From contig NZ_JAGGLB010000008.1 in assembly GCF_017874215.1 (NCBI RefSeq), positions 124,001-188,000 of the forward strand: a DNA stretch of 64,000 bases, written 5' to 3'. This DNA comes from Paenibacillus eucommiae. Its GTDB lineage: Bacteria; Bacillota; Bacilli; Paenibacillales; NBRC-103111. The notes beneath the pieces are model-generated. The model saw only the letters and a program-made list of their open reading frames with translations. It searched no databases and was not told where the DNA came from. Below are positions 8,362 to 18,900 of the stretch, in pieces. Position numbers and translations under genes: made by a program. Every line of letters begins with the position of its first letter. Position 1 is the first letter of the stretch.

Positions 8362-9276
8362 CTAATGAAAAACTTTTACGGGAGTCAGGTTCGAAGTTGT
8401 CTCTTTCCATTGAAAAAGCCCCAAAAATTTATGATTCGGGTCATAAACACGGCATAAAGCCGAATCATTTGGCGAATCCCCTAAAGGGGAACCTTGCCAA
8501 GCGATGGATTTGCCTTGCAAAGCGTGCTCCGCTTGTAAACTAGAGAGCCCTACGGCTGGCAGATGCGATACAGCCACATCCAGCGGGATTAAATAACGCT
8601 CCAAGGTACCCTCTGCTTTATATTGCTCGATTTGCTCAAAGCTGAGGCACTGCTCTATGTCAATATTGCCTGTTGAAGTTCGAATCAAATGCTTCATAAC
8701 AGAAGGATAACCGAGAGCTTTCCCTAAATCAGCACACAGCGTGCGAATATAGGTACCCTTCGAGCATTTCACCCGAAAACGCACCTCAGGGTGCTTTAAG
8801 GACACATCGACATCCAAAATTTGAATATCATGAATCATCACTTTTCGTGAGCTCCGTTCAATGAACTTACCTTCACGAGCCAGCTCGTACAATCGTTTGC
8901 CATCTACTTTCACAGCGGAATACATAGGAGGCGTTTGTTCTATTTCTCCAAGAAATGAATGAAACACAGACTGGATATCCTTCTCAAGAAGGGTCACCTG
9001 CTCTAATTCCTGTAAAACCGTTCCTGTGAGATCCTCTGTATCCGTAGAGATACCTATCAGCAGTACCGCTTCGTATACTTTGGGCAGCTCTTGAATGTAT
9101 TCAACCATACGGGTTGCACGGCCAATACATAAAGGAAGCACTCCCGTGACAGCTGGATCCAGCGTGCCAGTATGTCCGATCCGCTTGATACCGAGGATTC
9201 TTCTAGCCTTGGCAACAACATCATGGGATGTGAACTTCTCCGGCTTCAAAACGGGCAAGACTCCTTCAAGCGTCAT
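8362..9276 (-). CDS. truB: tRNA pseudouridine-55 synthase
   Basis: Makes pseudouridine 55 in the T-loop of tRNAs and assists tRNA folding. 304 residues. The catalytic Asp lies in GHTGTLDPAVTGVLPLCIG near residue 38; VLPVLKPEKFTSHDVV and the KCSKGTYIRTLCADLG block are also typical. ATG at 9276 overlaps the TGA of nrnA (ATGA); longer upstream reading would run inside nrnA. AGGGAAAGAG is the likely ribosome site. Confidence 0.96.
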   Translation of the reverse strand: MTLEGVLPVLKPEKFTSHDVVAKARRILGIKRIGHTGTLDPAVTGVLPLCIGRATRMVEYIQELPKVYEAVLLIGISTDTEDLTGTVLQELEQVTLLEKDIQSVFHSFLGEIEQTPPMYSAVKVDGKRLYELAREGKFIERSSRKVMIHDIQILDVDVSLKHPEVRFRVKCSKGTYIRTLCADLGKALGYPSVMKHLIRTSTGNIDIEQCLSFEQIEQYKAEGTLERYLIPLDVAVSHLPAVGLSSLQAEHALQGKSIAWQGSPLGDSPNDSALCRVYDPNHKFLGLFQWKETTSNLTPVKVFH

Positions 9277-10277
9277 GTTAGCTCTTTCCCTACTTCCTGA
9301 ATCATGATCTTCACAGCCTGCTCCAAAGTTTCGAACAAGGTACATCCGGCTGCCCGCACATGCCCGCCTCCGCCCAATGCCTGAGCAATTGAAGCAACGT
9401 CCACATTTCCGGCTGAGCGTAAGCTTACCTTCACAACTCCTGGTTCCTTTTCCTTGAAAAGCATGCCAACCTCAACACCCTCGACATTTCGCGGATAATT
9501 AACAAGACCATCCAGATCATCAGAGGAGGCTCCCGATTGTATCAAATCCTGCTGGGAAACCGTAATCCATGACAATTTGCGATCATGTGAAAATGCTAAT
9601 GTAGAGAGGGCCTTCTGCAGCAAAATGAGCTGTGAAAAAGTAACTCGCTCCAATACTTGTTCGGCAATGACAGATCCCTGCACGCCTAAAGCCAGCAGCC
9701 TCGCTCCAATTAGCATGACCTCTGGTGACGTATTGGAATAGCGAAAACCGCCTGTATCCGTAAGCAGTCCGGTATAAATACACGTTGCAAACTCCATAAA
9801 GGGCGTAATTTGCAGTTCAACCGATAAATCATATAAAATTTGAACGGTCGCCGCGGCATCATGCTTAATTAAATGGCACGTACCAAAGCGATCATTAGTT
9901 GGATGATGATCAATATTGAGCAGCTGTACCTGATCGTCAAAAAGAGTACTGATCTGACCCATTCTGGAAAAATCAGCACAGTCTACACTAATGACATTCT
10001 GAAACCGCCTGCTTGGCCGCTCTGAAGAGAAATCGATGATTGGATCGGTGTTCCTCAGAAAGTCAAACTTAGCAGGTATCAGCCCTTCGTTAATTAACGT
10101 GAACGATTTCCCAAGCTGCTTCAGTATCCAACCCATAGCAAACGTAGAACTGGCAGCATCCCCATCCGGTTGGATGTGGGATACTACCAGAAAATCGTCC
10201 TGCCTGTTAATAAATTCAGCTGCTGCCTGCAGTTGCAGCTTATATGCATGGTCATGCTCCTGCAAAGCGTCAATCAT
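9273..10277 (-). CDS. nrnA: DHH phosphoesterase NrnA (oligoribonuclease / pAp phosphatase)
   Basis: Degrades 2-5 base RNA fragments to mononucleotides and removes 3'-phosphoadenosine 5'-phosphate. 334 residues. DHH family motifs: [26 protein letters not shown] with the DHH triad, and [16 protein letters not shown]; the C-terminal DHHA1 domain has [13 protein letters not shown] overlaps the rbfA stop (ATGA). In B. subtilis the gene is elsewhere (ytqI); the rbfA-nrnA-truB order is common in other Firmicutes. Confidence 0.93.
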   Translation of the reverse strand: MIDALQEHDHAYKLQLQAAAEFINRQDDFLVVSHIQPDGDAASSTFAMGWILKQLGKSFTLINEGLIPAKFDFLRNTDPIIDFSSERPSRRFQNVISVDCADFSRMGQISTLFDDQVQLLNIDHHPTNDRFGTCHLIKHDAAATVQILYDLSVELQITPFMEFATCIYTGLLTDTGGFRYSNTSPEVMLIGARLLALGVQGSVIAEQVLERVTFSQLILLQKALSTLAFSHDRKLSWITVSQQDLIQSGASSDDLDGLVNYPRNVEGVEVGMLFKEKEPGVVKVSLRSAGNVDVASIAQALGGGGHVRAAGCTLFETLEQAVKIMIQEVGKELT

Positions 10278-10633
10278 AAATCGGAATTCCCTTCCTTGTT
10301 CAACTGATGCAGCAAGTTGTCGATGCGGCTTCCGTAATCGATAGAAGCATCAAATTTGAACTGCAGCTCGGGAATTTTACGCAAACGAATTCTCTTACCG
10401 AGCTCTGCACGAATATAACCGGAGCCTGAAGCAATCGCTTTGAGCGTTGCTTCCTTCTCCTCATCCGTACCTAACACACTTACATAAACCTTCGCTAGCG
10501 ATAAATCATTTGTTATTTCCACTCCCGTTACCGTAATAAATCCGATACGGGGGTCCTTCAATTCCGACTGAACAATTTGGCTTAGCTCTTTCTTAATCTG
10601 CTCGCCAACGCGCCCTACGCGAACTCTAGCCAT
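10274..10633 (-). CDS. rbfA: Ribosome-binding factor A
   Basis: Late 30S maturation factor binding near 16S helix 1. 119 residues with a KH-like fold; typical patterns are [14 protein letters not shown] at the start, [14 protein letters not shown] and [17 protein letters not shown] near the C-terminus. ATG with AGAGGTGATAACAA upstream, 6 bases after the infB stop and overlapping nrnA by four bases, so it is in the nusA-infB operon. Confidence 0.95.
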   Translation of the reverse strand: MARVRVGRVGEQIKKELSQIVQSELKDPRIGFITVTGVEITNDLSLAKVYVSVLGTDEEKEATLKAIASGSGYIRAELGKRIRLRKIPELQFKFDASIDYGSRIDNLLHQLNKEGNSDL

Positions 10634-10639
10634 TTGTTA

Positions 10640-13468
10640 TCACCTCTCAACGGTTTCCATGATAAAGGCTTCGATGATGTCGCCCTCTTTAATATCATGA
10701 TATCGCTCAAGAGATATACCACATTCGTAACCTTGCGCCACTTCTTTTGCGTCATCCTTAAATCTTTTCAAGGAATCGATCTTGCCTTCGTAGACGACAA
10801 TACCGCTTCGTATCAGACGAGCTTCGGCGTTACGTGCGATTTTACCCGATGTAATCATGCAGCCGGCAATTGTACCTGAGCCCGTAACCTTAAAGACATT
10901 CCGGACTTCGGCGTGACCGAGTACATTTTCTTTAAAGATCGGATCCAGCATGCCTTTCATCGCTTGTTCAATCTCTTCAATAACATTATAGATAATACGG
11001 TGCAAACGAATGTCTACTTTTTCCTGATCCGCTGTCGCTTTGGCTGCAGGCTCTGGACGAACGTTAAAGCCAATAATAATCGCGTTGGAAGCCGATGCAA
11101 GAATAATATCGGATTCTGTAATAGCTCCAGCACCAGTATGAAGAATCTTGACGCGTGCGCCTTCAACCTCAATTTTTTCCAGTGAGCCTTTCAATGCTTC
11201 TACTGAGCCTTGAACGTCGCCCTTAATGATAACATTAAGGTCTTTGATCTCGCCCTCTTTAATATGCTTATAAAGATCGTCAAGCGTAACGCGGCTGTTA
11301 GCGCCCATCTCTGATTGACGAAGCGTGATCGCACGTCTGTCAGCGATGTCTCTAGCCTTGCGCTCATCTTCGAAAACAAGGAAAGGATCGCCAGCTTGCG
11401 GAACCTCGGTTAACCCCGTAATTTCAACTGGAGTAGAAGGTCCTGCTTCCTTCAAACGTTTCCCTTTATCATTAACCATGGCTCTAACACGGCCAAAGCA
11501 GACACCAGCTACAAAGCTGTCTCCAACCTTAAGCGTTCCGTGCTGAATCAAGATCCTTGCAACAGGACCGCGGCCTTTATCAAGCTCGGCTTCGATCACT
11601 GTACCTCTGGCCCGTTTATTCGGATTGGCTTTATATTCTTGAACCTCAGCTACAAGTAGAATCATCTCAAGCAAATGCTCGATTCCGAGACGCTGCTTCG
11701 CAGAAAGCTCAACAAAAATTGTGTCGCCGCCCCACTCTTCAGGAACAAGCTCATACTCGGTTAAAGCCTGCTTGATTTTATCCGTATTAGCTCCAGGCTT
11801 ATCAATTTTATTAACAGCTACGATAATTGGAACACCAGCAGCTTTCGCATGACTGATAGCCTCAACAGTCTGTGGCATAACGCCATCATCTGCAGCAACA
11901 ACCAGAATCGTAATGTCAGTAACTTGCGCACCTCTTGCACGCATCGTCGTAAACGCTTCGTGACCTGGTGTATCTAGGAACGTAATTTTCTTCTGGTTAA
12001 CATCCACTTGATAAGCACCGATATGCTGGGTAATACCGCCTGCTTCTCCTTCGGAGACATTAGTTTGACGAATGGCGTCAAGCAGCGTTGTTTTACCATG
12101 GTCAACGTGACCCATAATCGTTACTACCGCAGGACGGTCTTGAAGATCAGACGGATCGTCAACTTCATCGATCGTTTCGAAATTATCTTCCTCGACACGG
12201 ATTTTAACTTCCACTTCGACTCCGAACTCGCCGGCAATGAGAAGAATAGCTTCCATTTCAAGCTCTTGATTGATAGAAGCCAGTACGCCTAAGAACAGAA
12301 GCTTTTTGATGACTTCTGAAGCATCCTTATGAAGCAATTTGGCAACTTCTCCTACTGTCATCGTGCCGCGGACGATAATCTTTTTCGGTGTGTTGTCGAT
12401 TTTTTCTTTTTTCACAGTATCTTGCTGATACCGGCCCTTGCCGTTATTACGGTAATTGGACCTGTTTCCACCTGTATTACTTCTATTACCACCTGATTTA
12501 TTATCATCAAAGCGCTTTGGAGCTTTCTTTGTTGTTTTAGCCGCTGCTTTAGCTGCTGCATCATCAATGTCCTCACCGGTAGTACCTGGACGGTACTGAG
12601 GCTTGGATTCTATTACAACAGGTCTGCCGCCTTGATTTTGACCTCCACGGTTGTTGTCAAACGTTCTTGGACCACGGCTCTGGTCCTGACTGCGGTTCGG
12701 TGCTCCCGCTCCTGACGGACGATTACTTGGTCCAGAAGAGCTAGGTCCACTGCGTTGGGCTTGACCCGAATTACTGCGGTTAGGGCCGCCAGACTGTCCG
12801 GCAGGTCTTGAAGCACCGCCACTGGAATAGCCGCCTTGTGAGCCTTGACCTTGCGGACGCTGCCCTTGGCCTTGACCTTGTGGACGCTGACCCTGGCCTT
12901 GACCTTGCGGACGCTGTCCTTGGCCTTGACCTTGTGGACGCTGACCCTGGCCTTGACCTTGTGGACGCTGTCCTTGGCCTTGACCTTGCGGGCGCTGCCC
13001 TTGGCTTTGACCTTGCGGACGCTGCCCTTGACCTTGACCTTGCGGGCGGTCATTCGGTCTTGTTGCTTGCTGGGAAGCAGCAGGCTGAGTAGCTGCTGGC
13101 TGTCCTGATTCAGCTGGTTTTACAGTATTGTCGGCAGCTTGCTGCTGCGGGGCAGCAGGTTTATCTGCCGGGCTTGCGGCACCTTTATTGTCCGCATTTT
13201 GACTAGTAGTTACTGGTTTGGTGTTCGTCGTTGTTGAATTCACATGTCCTCCGTCCGAAGCTGCTCTCTTAGCTGCAGCATTCGCTTTAATGTCGCGGAA
13301 AAATTTTTCCACGCTGCCTACCGCATCATTCTCCATAACACTCATGTGATTATTAACAGGAATGTTTAATCGTTTCAGGATCGTGATGATTTCTTTACTG
13401 CTCATATTCAAAGACTTGGCATATTCATAAACTCGAAGCTTATCTTTATTATCTTCTTTATTAGTCAA
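10640..13468 (-). CDS. infB: Translation initiation factor IF-2
   Basis: GTPase that places initiator tRNA on the 30S subunit and drives subunit joining. 942 residues, longer than B. subtilis IF-2 (about 716) because of a long low-complexity region (residues about 75-350) that includes seven 9-residue QGQGQ-type repeats. N-terminal IF2N helix region, a second IF2N-type region at about 360-415, G domain with GHVDHGKT at 453-460, DTPGHEAF and NKID, then domains II-IV. The start is TTG at 13468 with GGAGG 9 bases upstream, overlapping the ylxQ stop by 8 bases. Confidence 0.97.
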   Translation of the reverse strand: MTNKEDNKDKLRVYEYAKSLNMSSKEIITILKRLNIPVNNHMSVMENDAVGSVEKFFRDIKANAAAKRAASDGGHVNSTTTNTKPVTTSQNADNKGAASPADKPAAPQQQAADNTVKPAESGQPAATQPAASQQATRPNDRPQGQGQGQRPQGQSQGQRPQGQGQGQRPQGQGQGQRPQGQGQGQRPQGQGQGQRPQGQGQGQRPQGQGSQGGYSSGGASRPAGQSGGPNRSNSGQAQRSGPSSSGPSNRPSGAGAPNRSQDQSRGPRTFDNNRGGQNQGGRPVVIESKPQYRPGTTGEDIDDAAAKAAAKTTKKAPKRFDDNKSGGNRSNTGGNRSNYRNNGKGRYQQDTVKKEKIDNTPKKIIVRGTMTVGEVAKLLHKDASEVIKKLLFLGVLASINQELEMEAILLIAGEFGVEVEVKIRVEEDNFETIDEVDDPSDLQDRPAVVTIMGHVDHGKTTLLDAIRQTNVSEGEAGGITQHIGAYQVDVNQKKITFLDTPGHEAFTTMRARGAQVTDITILVVAADDGVMPQTVEAISHAKAAGVPIIVAVNKIDKPGANTDKIKQALTEYELVPEEWGGDTIFVELSAKQRLGIEHLLEMILLVAEVQEYKANPNKRARGTVIEAELDKGRGPVARILIQHGTLKVGDSFVAGVCFGRVRAMVNDKGKRLKEAGPSTPVEITGLTEVPQAGDPFLVFEDERKARDIADRRAITLRQSEMGANSRVTLDDLYKHIKEGEIKDLNVIIKGDVQGSVEALKGSLEKIEVEGARVKILHTGAGAITESDIILASASNAIIIGFNVRPEPAAKATADQEKVDIRLHRIIYNVIEEIEQAMKGMLDPIFKENVLGHAEVRNVFKVTGSGTIAGCMITSGKIARNAEARLIRSGIVVYEGKIDSLKRFKDDAKEVAQGYECGISLERYHDIKEGDIIEAFIMETVER
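12848..13048 (-). repeat. 27-bp tandem repeats in infB
   Basis: Seven complete units plus a partial eighth, each 27 bp and coding RPQGQGQGQ (one unit has Ser for Gly). Units two and four are identical and alternate with a second version, which suggests growth by 54-bp duplications. Being a multiple of three, changes in copy number keep the frame. Confidence 0.9.
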
Positions 13469-13787
13469 ATCTTTTCACCTCCGCAGGGTTTACCTGGCAC
13501 TTTAGCAGCATCTGCGCAAAGCCTCTGTCCAGTACGCCGAGGATGACACGCATCTCTTTGCCTATGCTGCCGCCCAGTTCGGCCTTACTGCCCATTTCCA
13601 TGAGCGGAACGCCATAAAACTGGCACTTATCTTGATACTTTTTGCGGGTATTCTCAGAAGCGTCCTCTGCTAAAATAACAAGCTTTGCCTCTCCGGAGCG
13701 AATAGCCTTGAACACACCTTCATCTCCGGTTACGAGCTTACCCGCCCGCATCGTCAACCCCAGCTGGGATAAAAATTTACTCTTCAC
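13461..13787 (-). CDS. ylxQ: YlxQ, L7Ae-family RNA-binding protein
   Basis: 108-residue protein of the L7Ae/L30e/S12e/Gadd45 fold, expected to bind kink-turn RNA. Visible family pattern: [17 protein letters not shown] at residues 9-25 and [16 protein letters not shown] near 34-50. GTG start with GAGGAG 7 bases upstream, overlapping ylxR by 11 bases and infB by 8. Conserved between ylxR and infB in Firmicutes; exact RNA target not known to me. Confidence 0.92.
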   Translation of the reverse strand: MKSKFLSQLGLTMRAGKLVTGDEGVFKAIRSGEAKLVILAEDASENTRKKYQDKCQFYGVPLMEMGSKAELGGSIGKEMRVILGVLDRGFAQMLLKCQVNPAEVKRFD

Positions 13788-14088
13788 CTAACAACTCCTC
13801 TTTAGTGGAGATAAATTCGTCTTCGACGTGTATGAAATCCTGTTCCAACTGATCATAAATTTCTGTGCTAACCGCAGATTTCAAGGCACGGTCCAGCGCC
13901 TTACTCTTTTTTGCCAGCTTAAAACAAGATAATTTCCCGCAAAGGTAAGCACCGCGCCCGGATTTTTTGCCCTTGAGATCAATAACAATTTCATCCTCAG
14001 GGGTTTTGACGACGCGAATCAAATCTCGCTTTGGCATCATTTCCTGACACGCTACACATTTTCTTAGAGGGATTTTTCTCTGTTTCAT
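13777..14088 (-). CDS. ylxR: YlxR family RNA-binding protein (RnpM)
   Basis: 103 residues. The YlxR signature is clear: RKCVACQEMMPKRDLIRVV near the start and KKSGRGAYLCGKLSCFKLA in the middle. The B. subtilis homologue has been described as an RNase P modulator (RnpM); that role is transferred knowledge. ATG with AGAGGTGACC upstream, about 60 bases after nusA and overlapping ylxQ. The C-terminal acidic tail extends beyond the compact YlxR domain of about 90 residues. Confidence 0.93.
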   Translation of the reverse strand: MKQRKIPLRKCVACQEMMPKRDLIRVVKTPEDEIVIDLKGKKSGRGAYLCGKLSCFKLAKKSKALDRALKSAVSTEIYDQLEQDFIHVEDEFISTKEELLGEE

Positions 14089-14151
14089 ATGAGGTCACCT
14101 CTTGCTTCCAGCATCATTCCATCCAAATGTGTAACATTGGTGAGTCTAACA

Positions 14152-15249
14152 TCAATCAATGGTAATGGAATCCTGATGCATTTCTTCGTTATAAGTTTTT
14201 GGCCTGCCATATTCTTGCTCAGCTTGTGTCTCGCTCTTGATGTCGATTTTCCACCCGGTGAGCTTCGCTGCAAGCCGTGCGTTTTGTCCTTTAATCCCGA
14301 TAGCAAGCGATAATTGATAGTCAGGAACGATGACACGCGCCATCTTCTCACTCTCAAACACCTGAACCTCGATCACCTTGGATGGACTCAGCGCATTGGC
14401 GACATATTCCTCGACACTTTCCATCCAACGAACGATATCGATCTTCTCGCCGCGGAGCTCCCCGACAATCGTTTGCACCCGCATCCCTTTGGGACCCACG
14501 CAGGAACCTACCGGATCAACCTCGGCATTTCTGGAATGAACGGCTATCTTGGAGCGGAAGCCCGCTTCTCTGGCAACAGAGCGTATTTCCACAACACCAT
14601 CAAAAATCTCCGGCACTTCCAGTTCAAACAACCGCTTTAACAAGCCTGGATGCGTCCGTGATAAAATAATTTGCGGCCCCTTCGTTGTGTTCTCAACTTT
14701 CGTTATATAAGCTTTAATTCGGTCACCCTGCTTGAATTTATCCGTAGGCATAAGCTCACCTATAGGTAGCACGGCTTCAACCTTGCCAAGATCGACATAT
14801 ACATTCCGTTGGTCCTGGCGCTGCAGAATACCTGTGACGATATCCTCTTCTTTATCGATAAAAGCGTTGTAGATCAGCCCTCTTTCGGCTTCTCTGATAC
14901 GCTGCGTAACGACTTGCTTAGCAGTCTGAGCGGCAATCCGCCCAAAATCCCGTGGTGTTACTTCGATCTCAACGATATCTTCCAACTGATAGTTTGGATT
15001 AATATCACGCGCGGCATCAATCGATATTTCCAATCTTACATCTAGTACTTCTTCCGTAACTGTCTTACGGGCGTATACCTTAATGAGTCCTGTTTGCCGG
15101 TTAATATCAACGCGAACGTTCTGGGCAGTGTTGAAATTGCGCTTGTAGCTGGATATCATGGCCGCTTCAATGGCATCGATCAGCAGGTCTTTAGAAATGC
15201 CCTTTTCCCTCTCAATTTCGGCCAGTGCTTCGATAAAATCGGTATTCAT
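14152..15249 (-). CDS. nusA: Transcription termination/antitermination factor NusA
   Basis: Binds RNA polymerase and nascent RNA, promoting pausing and hairpin-dependent termination. About 365 residues. Order: N-terminal polymerase-binding domain ([20 protein letters not shown]), S1 domain (residues about 135-200), KH1 with [15 protein letters not shown], and KH2 with [18 protein letters not shown]. No C-terminal acidic repeats, as in other Firmicutes. ATG at 15249 aligns with B. subtilis; AAAGGGGG lies about 12 bases upstream, a wide spacing. Follows rimP by 36 bases. Confidence 0.97.
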   Translation of the reverse strand: MNTDFIEALAEIEREKGISKDLLIDAIEAAMISSYKRNFNTAQNVRVDINRQTGLIKVYARKTVTEEVLDVRLEISIDAARDINPNYQLEDIVEIEVTPRDFGRIAAQTAKQVVTQRIREAERGLIYNAFIDKEEDIVTGILQRQDQRNVYVDLGKVEAVLPIGELMPTDKFKQGDRIKAYITKVENTTKGPQIILSRTHPGLLKRLFELEVPEIFDGVVEIRSVAREAGFRSKIAVHSRNAEVDPVGSCVGPKGMRVQTIVGELRGEKIDIVRWMESVEEYVANALSPSKVIEVQVFESEKMARVIVPDYQLSLAIGIKGQNARLAAKLTGWKIDIKSETQAEQEYGRPKTYNEEMHQDSITID

Positions 15250-15285
15250 TTGAACCGTGTTCCCCCTTTCATTCGTGGACAAGCA

Positions 15286-15750
15286 TTAAAACACAATGGC
15301 CAATCTAGCGCTGGCTACTTTAGTAAATGGAATGCTGCTGCTCTTCTTGCCAGTCTGAATGACAAGCACTTCCCCGTCAAAAGAAAGCAGCAGACCTTCA
15401 AATTCCTTCAAGCCCTCTATTGGCTCATAGGTAGTAACAAACACATGATTATCTACTGCATTGTGATAGTCTTGCAGCTTCTTAAGAGGGCGCTCGGCTC
15501 CTGGCGAAGAAACTTCAAGAAAGTATGCGTCGGGTATAGGATCCTTCTCATCAAGACGGTTGCTCAAGTATTCGCTGACACGACCACAATCATCTATATC
15601 AATGCCGCCTTCCTTGTCTACATAGACTCGAAGGAACCAGTTACTGCCTTCCTTGACGTATTCCACGTCCACAAGCTCGAAGCCATTCTGCTCAACGAAA
15701 TCATTCAGCATTTCCTCAACGGTGGACTTAATTTGCTCTTGCGTGATCAC
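15286..15750 (-). CDS. rimP: Ribosome maturation factor RimP
   Basis: Needed for assembly of the 30S subunit. About 154 residues from the GTG at 15750, matching the 156 of B. subtilis; the conserved VDVEYVKEGSNWFLRVYVD and FLEVSSPGAERPLKK are intact. The start is uncertain: AGGAGG lies 12 bases upstream of the GTG, and the frame stays open upstream to 15873 through the leader hairpin, which is unlikely to be translated. First gene of the rimP-nusA-infB operon, with a promoter and regulatory leader upstream. Confidence 0.93.
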   Translation of the reverse strand: MITQEQIKSTVEEMLNDFVEQNGFELVDVEYVKEGSNWFLRVYVDKEGGIDIDDCGRVSEYLSNRLDEKDPIPDAYFLEVSSPGAERPLKKLQDYHNAVDNHVFVTTYEPIEGLKEFEGLLLSFDGEVLVIQTGKKSSSIPFTKVASARLAIVF

Positions 15751-15819
15751 TCTTATCTCTGCCCTCCTAGGCTGGACTGCTGTCGGTTCCATACCGAAAA
15801 GTCCTATATCAAAATGTAA

Positions 15820-15839
15820 AGAGTGGGTTTCCCCACTCT
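15820..15839 (-). promoter_or_regulatory. Leader hairpin of rimP-nusA operon, candidate NusA-dependent attenuator
   Basis: Minus strand AGAGTGGG-GAAA-CCCACTCT, a perfect 8-bp stem with a GNRA tetraloop, followed by TTACATTTTG, an interrupted U tract. It lies about 30 bases into the inferred leader and about 70 bases before the rimP start. A strong stem with a weak U tract is the form of NusA-dependent terminators, and the B. subtilis nusA operon is reported to be autoregulated by attenuation in its leader. Confidence 0.6.
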
Positions 15840-15878
15840 CCGGTTCACAATCCGATATCCTCATTATTACCAATAAAA

Positions 15879-15908
15879 ATTATACCATAACCATATTAAC
15901 CTTTACAA
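15879..15908 (-). promoter_or_regulatory. Sigma-A promoter of rimP-nusA-infB operon
   Basis: Minus strand TTGTAA (15903-15908), 18-base spacer, extended -10 TGGTATAAT with TATAAT at 15879-15884. Predicted transcript start near 15872, giving a leader of about 120 bases. Confidence 0.75.
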
Positions 15909-15951
15909 TAGCAAAAAACGCAACATTTTTCAACTTTGGTCAGTTTTTGAA

Positions 15952-18900
15952 CTAGAAGAGAGACAATTGATTGGACTCTGGAAGCCCGCGGAAGCAGCCC
16001 ATGGAAGCAAGCATTTCAATAACCGTTTTGGTTGCTTTGGAGCGGTTCTGGAAATCCTCGATTGAAAGAAAATCACCATTCTCCTTAGCTGCCGCAATAT
16101 TCCTGGCGGCATTATCTCCGATTCCCTGCATGGCTGCAAAAGGAGGAATCAAGGAAGTGTCGTCAATAATAAAGCGGGTAGCATGTGAGCGGTATAAATC
16201 AATAGGCTTAAAGCTGAAACCCCGTGCCGTCATCTCAAGCGCCATTTCCAAAAGGGATACCATGGCTTTTTCCTTTGGCAGTGCTTGAAAGCCTTTTTGC
16301 TCAATTTCTATCAGCTTCTTGAGGATCGCCTCGTAGCCCTGGCAAAGCAGCTCCAAATCAAAATCCTCCGCACGAACCGTGAAATAAGTAGCATAGTAAG
16401 CAATCGGATGATACACCTTAAAGAATGCAGTTCGGACGGCGGAAATAACATAAGCGGCGGCATGCGCCTTAGGAAACATATACTCAATGCGCTCACAGGA
16501 TTCGATGTACCAGGCAGGTACATTGCACCGCTTCATCTCATCCTTCCACTCATCGGTCAGCCCTTTCCCCTTACGCACACTCTCAGTGATTTTAAAAGCC
16601 AGTCCTGCATCCATGCCAGCCTTATAGATCAAATAAAGCATAATATCATCCCGGCAGCCGATAACGGTCTTAATGTTGCAAATATCTTTGCGGATCAGCT
16701 CCTGTGCGTTGCCCAGCCAAACGCCGGTTCCATGCGACAAACCGGATATTTGCAGCAAATCGGCAAAAGAGCTTGGCTGCGTTTCCTGCAGCATCTGCCT
16801 GACGAATTTGGTCCCCATCTCCGGCACGCCAAAAGTAGCAACCGGTGAACGGATTTGCTCAGGCTTTACACCTATAGCTTCCGTGGAGTTGAAAATGCTC
16901 ATTACTTTCCTATCATTCATCGGAATCTTTGTCGGATCGATCCCTGTTAAGTCCTGCAGCATCCGCATCATTGTCGGATCGTCATGCCCCAGAATATCAA
17001 GCTTGAGCAAGTTCTCATCAAAAGCATGATAATCAAAATGGGTTGTTTTCCATTCCGAGCTGGTATCATCAGCAGGATATTGAACCGGCGTTATATCATC
17101 TACATCAATATAGTCAGGTACAACGACAATACCGCCTGGATGCTGCCCAGTGCTCCGCTTCACGCCAGTACAGCCATTCGCCAAACGGCTAAGCTCCGCT
17201 CCGCGCCAATGCTTGCCCTGCTCCTCCTCATACTTTTTGACAAAACCAAATGCCGTCTTCTCGGCAACGGTGCCGATCGTTCCCGCACGGAACACATTCT
17301 TCGGACCAAAAATTTCCTTCGTAAAATTATGGGCAACCGGCTGATATTCCCCGGAAAAGTTCAAGTCAATATCGGGAACCTTGTCCCCTTTAAAGCCAAG
17401 AAACGTTTCGAACGGGATATCATGGCCATCGCCTTTTAAATTTGCGCCGCAGTCAGGACAAACCTTATCAGGAAGATCGAAGCCGCTTGGCACACTGCCG
17501 TCTGTAAACCACTCACTATGCTTGCATGAGGAGCATATGTAATGCGGCGGGAGCGGATTCACTTCAGAAATACCAAGCATCATTGCAACTATGGAGGAGC
17601 CAACCGATCCACGGGAGCCTACTAAATAGCCATCTTCGTTTGATTTTTTGACAAGCATCGCTGAAATCAGATAGTTGGCGGAAAAACCGAATTTAATAAT
17701 AGGGATAAGTTCTTTTTCCAGTCGGGCTATGATGACTTCCGGCAGCTCATCTCCATACATAGCTTTTGCTGTTTCGTAGCAGGTATTCCGTATATCCTCA
17801 TCTGCTCCTTCGATGATCGGCGTAAAGAGCTTGTCCGGAAACAGCTTAATTTCTTCGAATTGATCAGCCAGATCGCTAGTATTCTTTATCACCACATCAT
17901 GCGCCATAGCTTCACCAAGAAACTTGAATTCCTCCAGCATTTCCTTAGTTGTACGCAGATGAGCATCAGGCTTTTTCAAATCCTTAAGCGGGCTGAAGCC
18001 GGTGATACCGTTAATCGTGATATCGCGAAAAACTTTATCCCTGGGATTCAGATAATGAACATTTCCCGTAGCAATAATGGGCTTGCCCAGTTTTTTTCCA
18101 ATCTCAACTATTCTTTTAATATTATTTTCCAAATCTGCTTTACTGCCTAAAAAGCCCTTATCTACCAAATGCATATTGTAGCTAGCAGGTTGAATCTCAA
18201 GAACATCATAAAATTCAGCAACCTGCTCCGCTTCCTCCACGGATTTATTCATAACTGCTTCGTAGAATTCTCCCCGCTCGCAACCAGAGACAATCAACAG
18301 ACCCTCACGCAGCTCCGCCAGCTTACTTTTGGGCATACAGGCAACTTTACGAAAGTAATCGGTATGTGAAAGAGAAATCAGCTTGAATAAATTTTTCTTG
18401 CCGACAGCATTCTTGGCATATATACAGCAATGAAAAGGTCTTTGATTGCTTAAATCCTGTCCGACGCTATCATTAAGTCTTGCAAGTGATCTAATATTTC
18501 TACCATTGGACTCTTGAATCAATTGATAGAGTATTTGACCTAATGCTAAAGAGTCATCAATAGCTCTGTGGTGATTTTCAAGGCTTACTTTGAATTTGTC
18601 AGAAAGTGTGTTCAGCCGATGATTTTTCATGGATGGAAAAAGCAAGCGCGCAAGCTCCAACGTATCTAAAACCGGGTTGGTGAGCTCGGGAATTCCGAGT
18701 CTTTTGAGGTTGGCTTGAATAAAACCCATATCAAACTTGGCGTTGTGGGCAACTAGCACGGCATCCCGGACAAACTCTACAAATTCGGGCAGCTTCTCAC
18801 TCAGCTCAGGAGCGCCTCTTACCATATCATCGTTAATATTGGTAAGCTGCTGGATATTATAAGGAATTTTCTGATGAGGATCAATGAAGGTTGTGAAACG

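Noticed and set aside
12848..13048. CRISPR-like array
   Set aside because: The repeats are contiguous with no unique spacers and lie inside a coding sequence.
12613..13053. 146-codon minus-strand frame with Lys/Val/Ser repeats, and two plus-strand frames of about 90 codons at 12808-13108
   Set aside because: They are alternative readings of the infB 27-bp repeats; repeats of a length divisible by three keep other frames open too. No ribosome site or family match.
14085..14357. 90-codon minus-strand frame between nusA and ylxR
   Set aside because: Overlaps the nusA KH2 coding sequence in another frame; the composition is that of a shadow and no ribosome site is present.
15094..15819. 241-codon plus-strand frame across rimP and nusA
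   Set aside because: Spans two real genes on the other strand and the leader hairpin; no plausible product.
15909..15951. Terminator after polC
   Set aside because: Only weak pairing (TTCAA / TTGAA) and no proper stem followed by a U tract; read-through into the rimP operon cannot be excluded.
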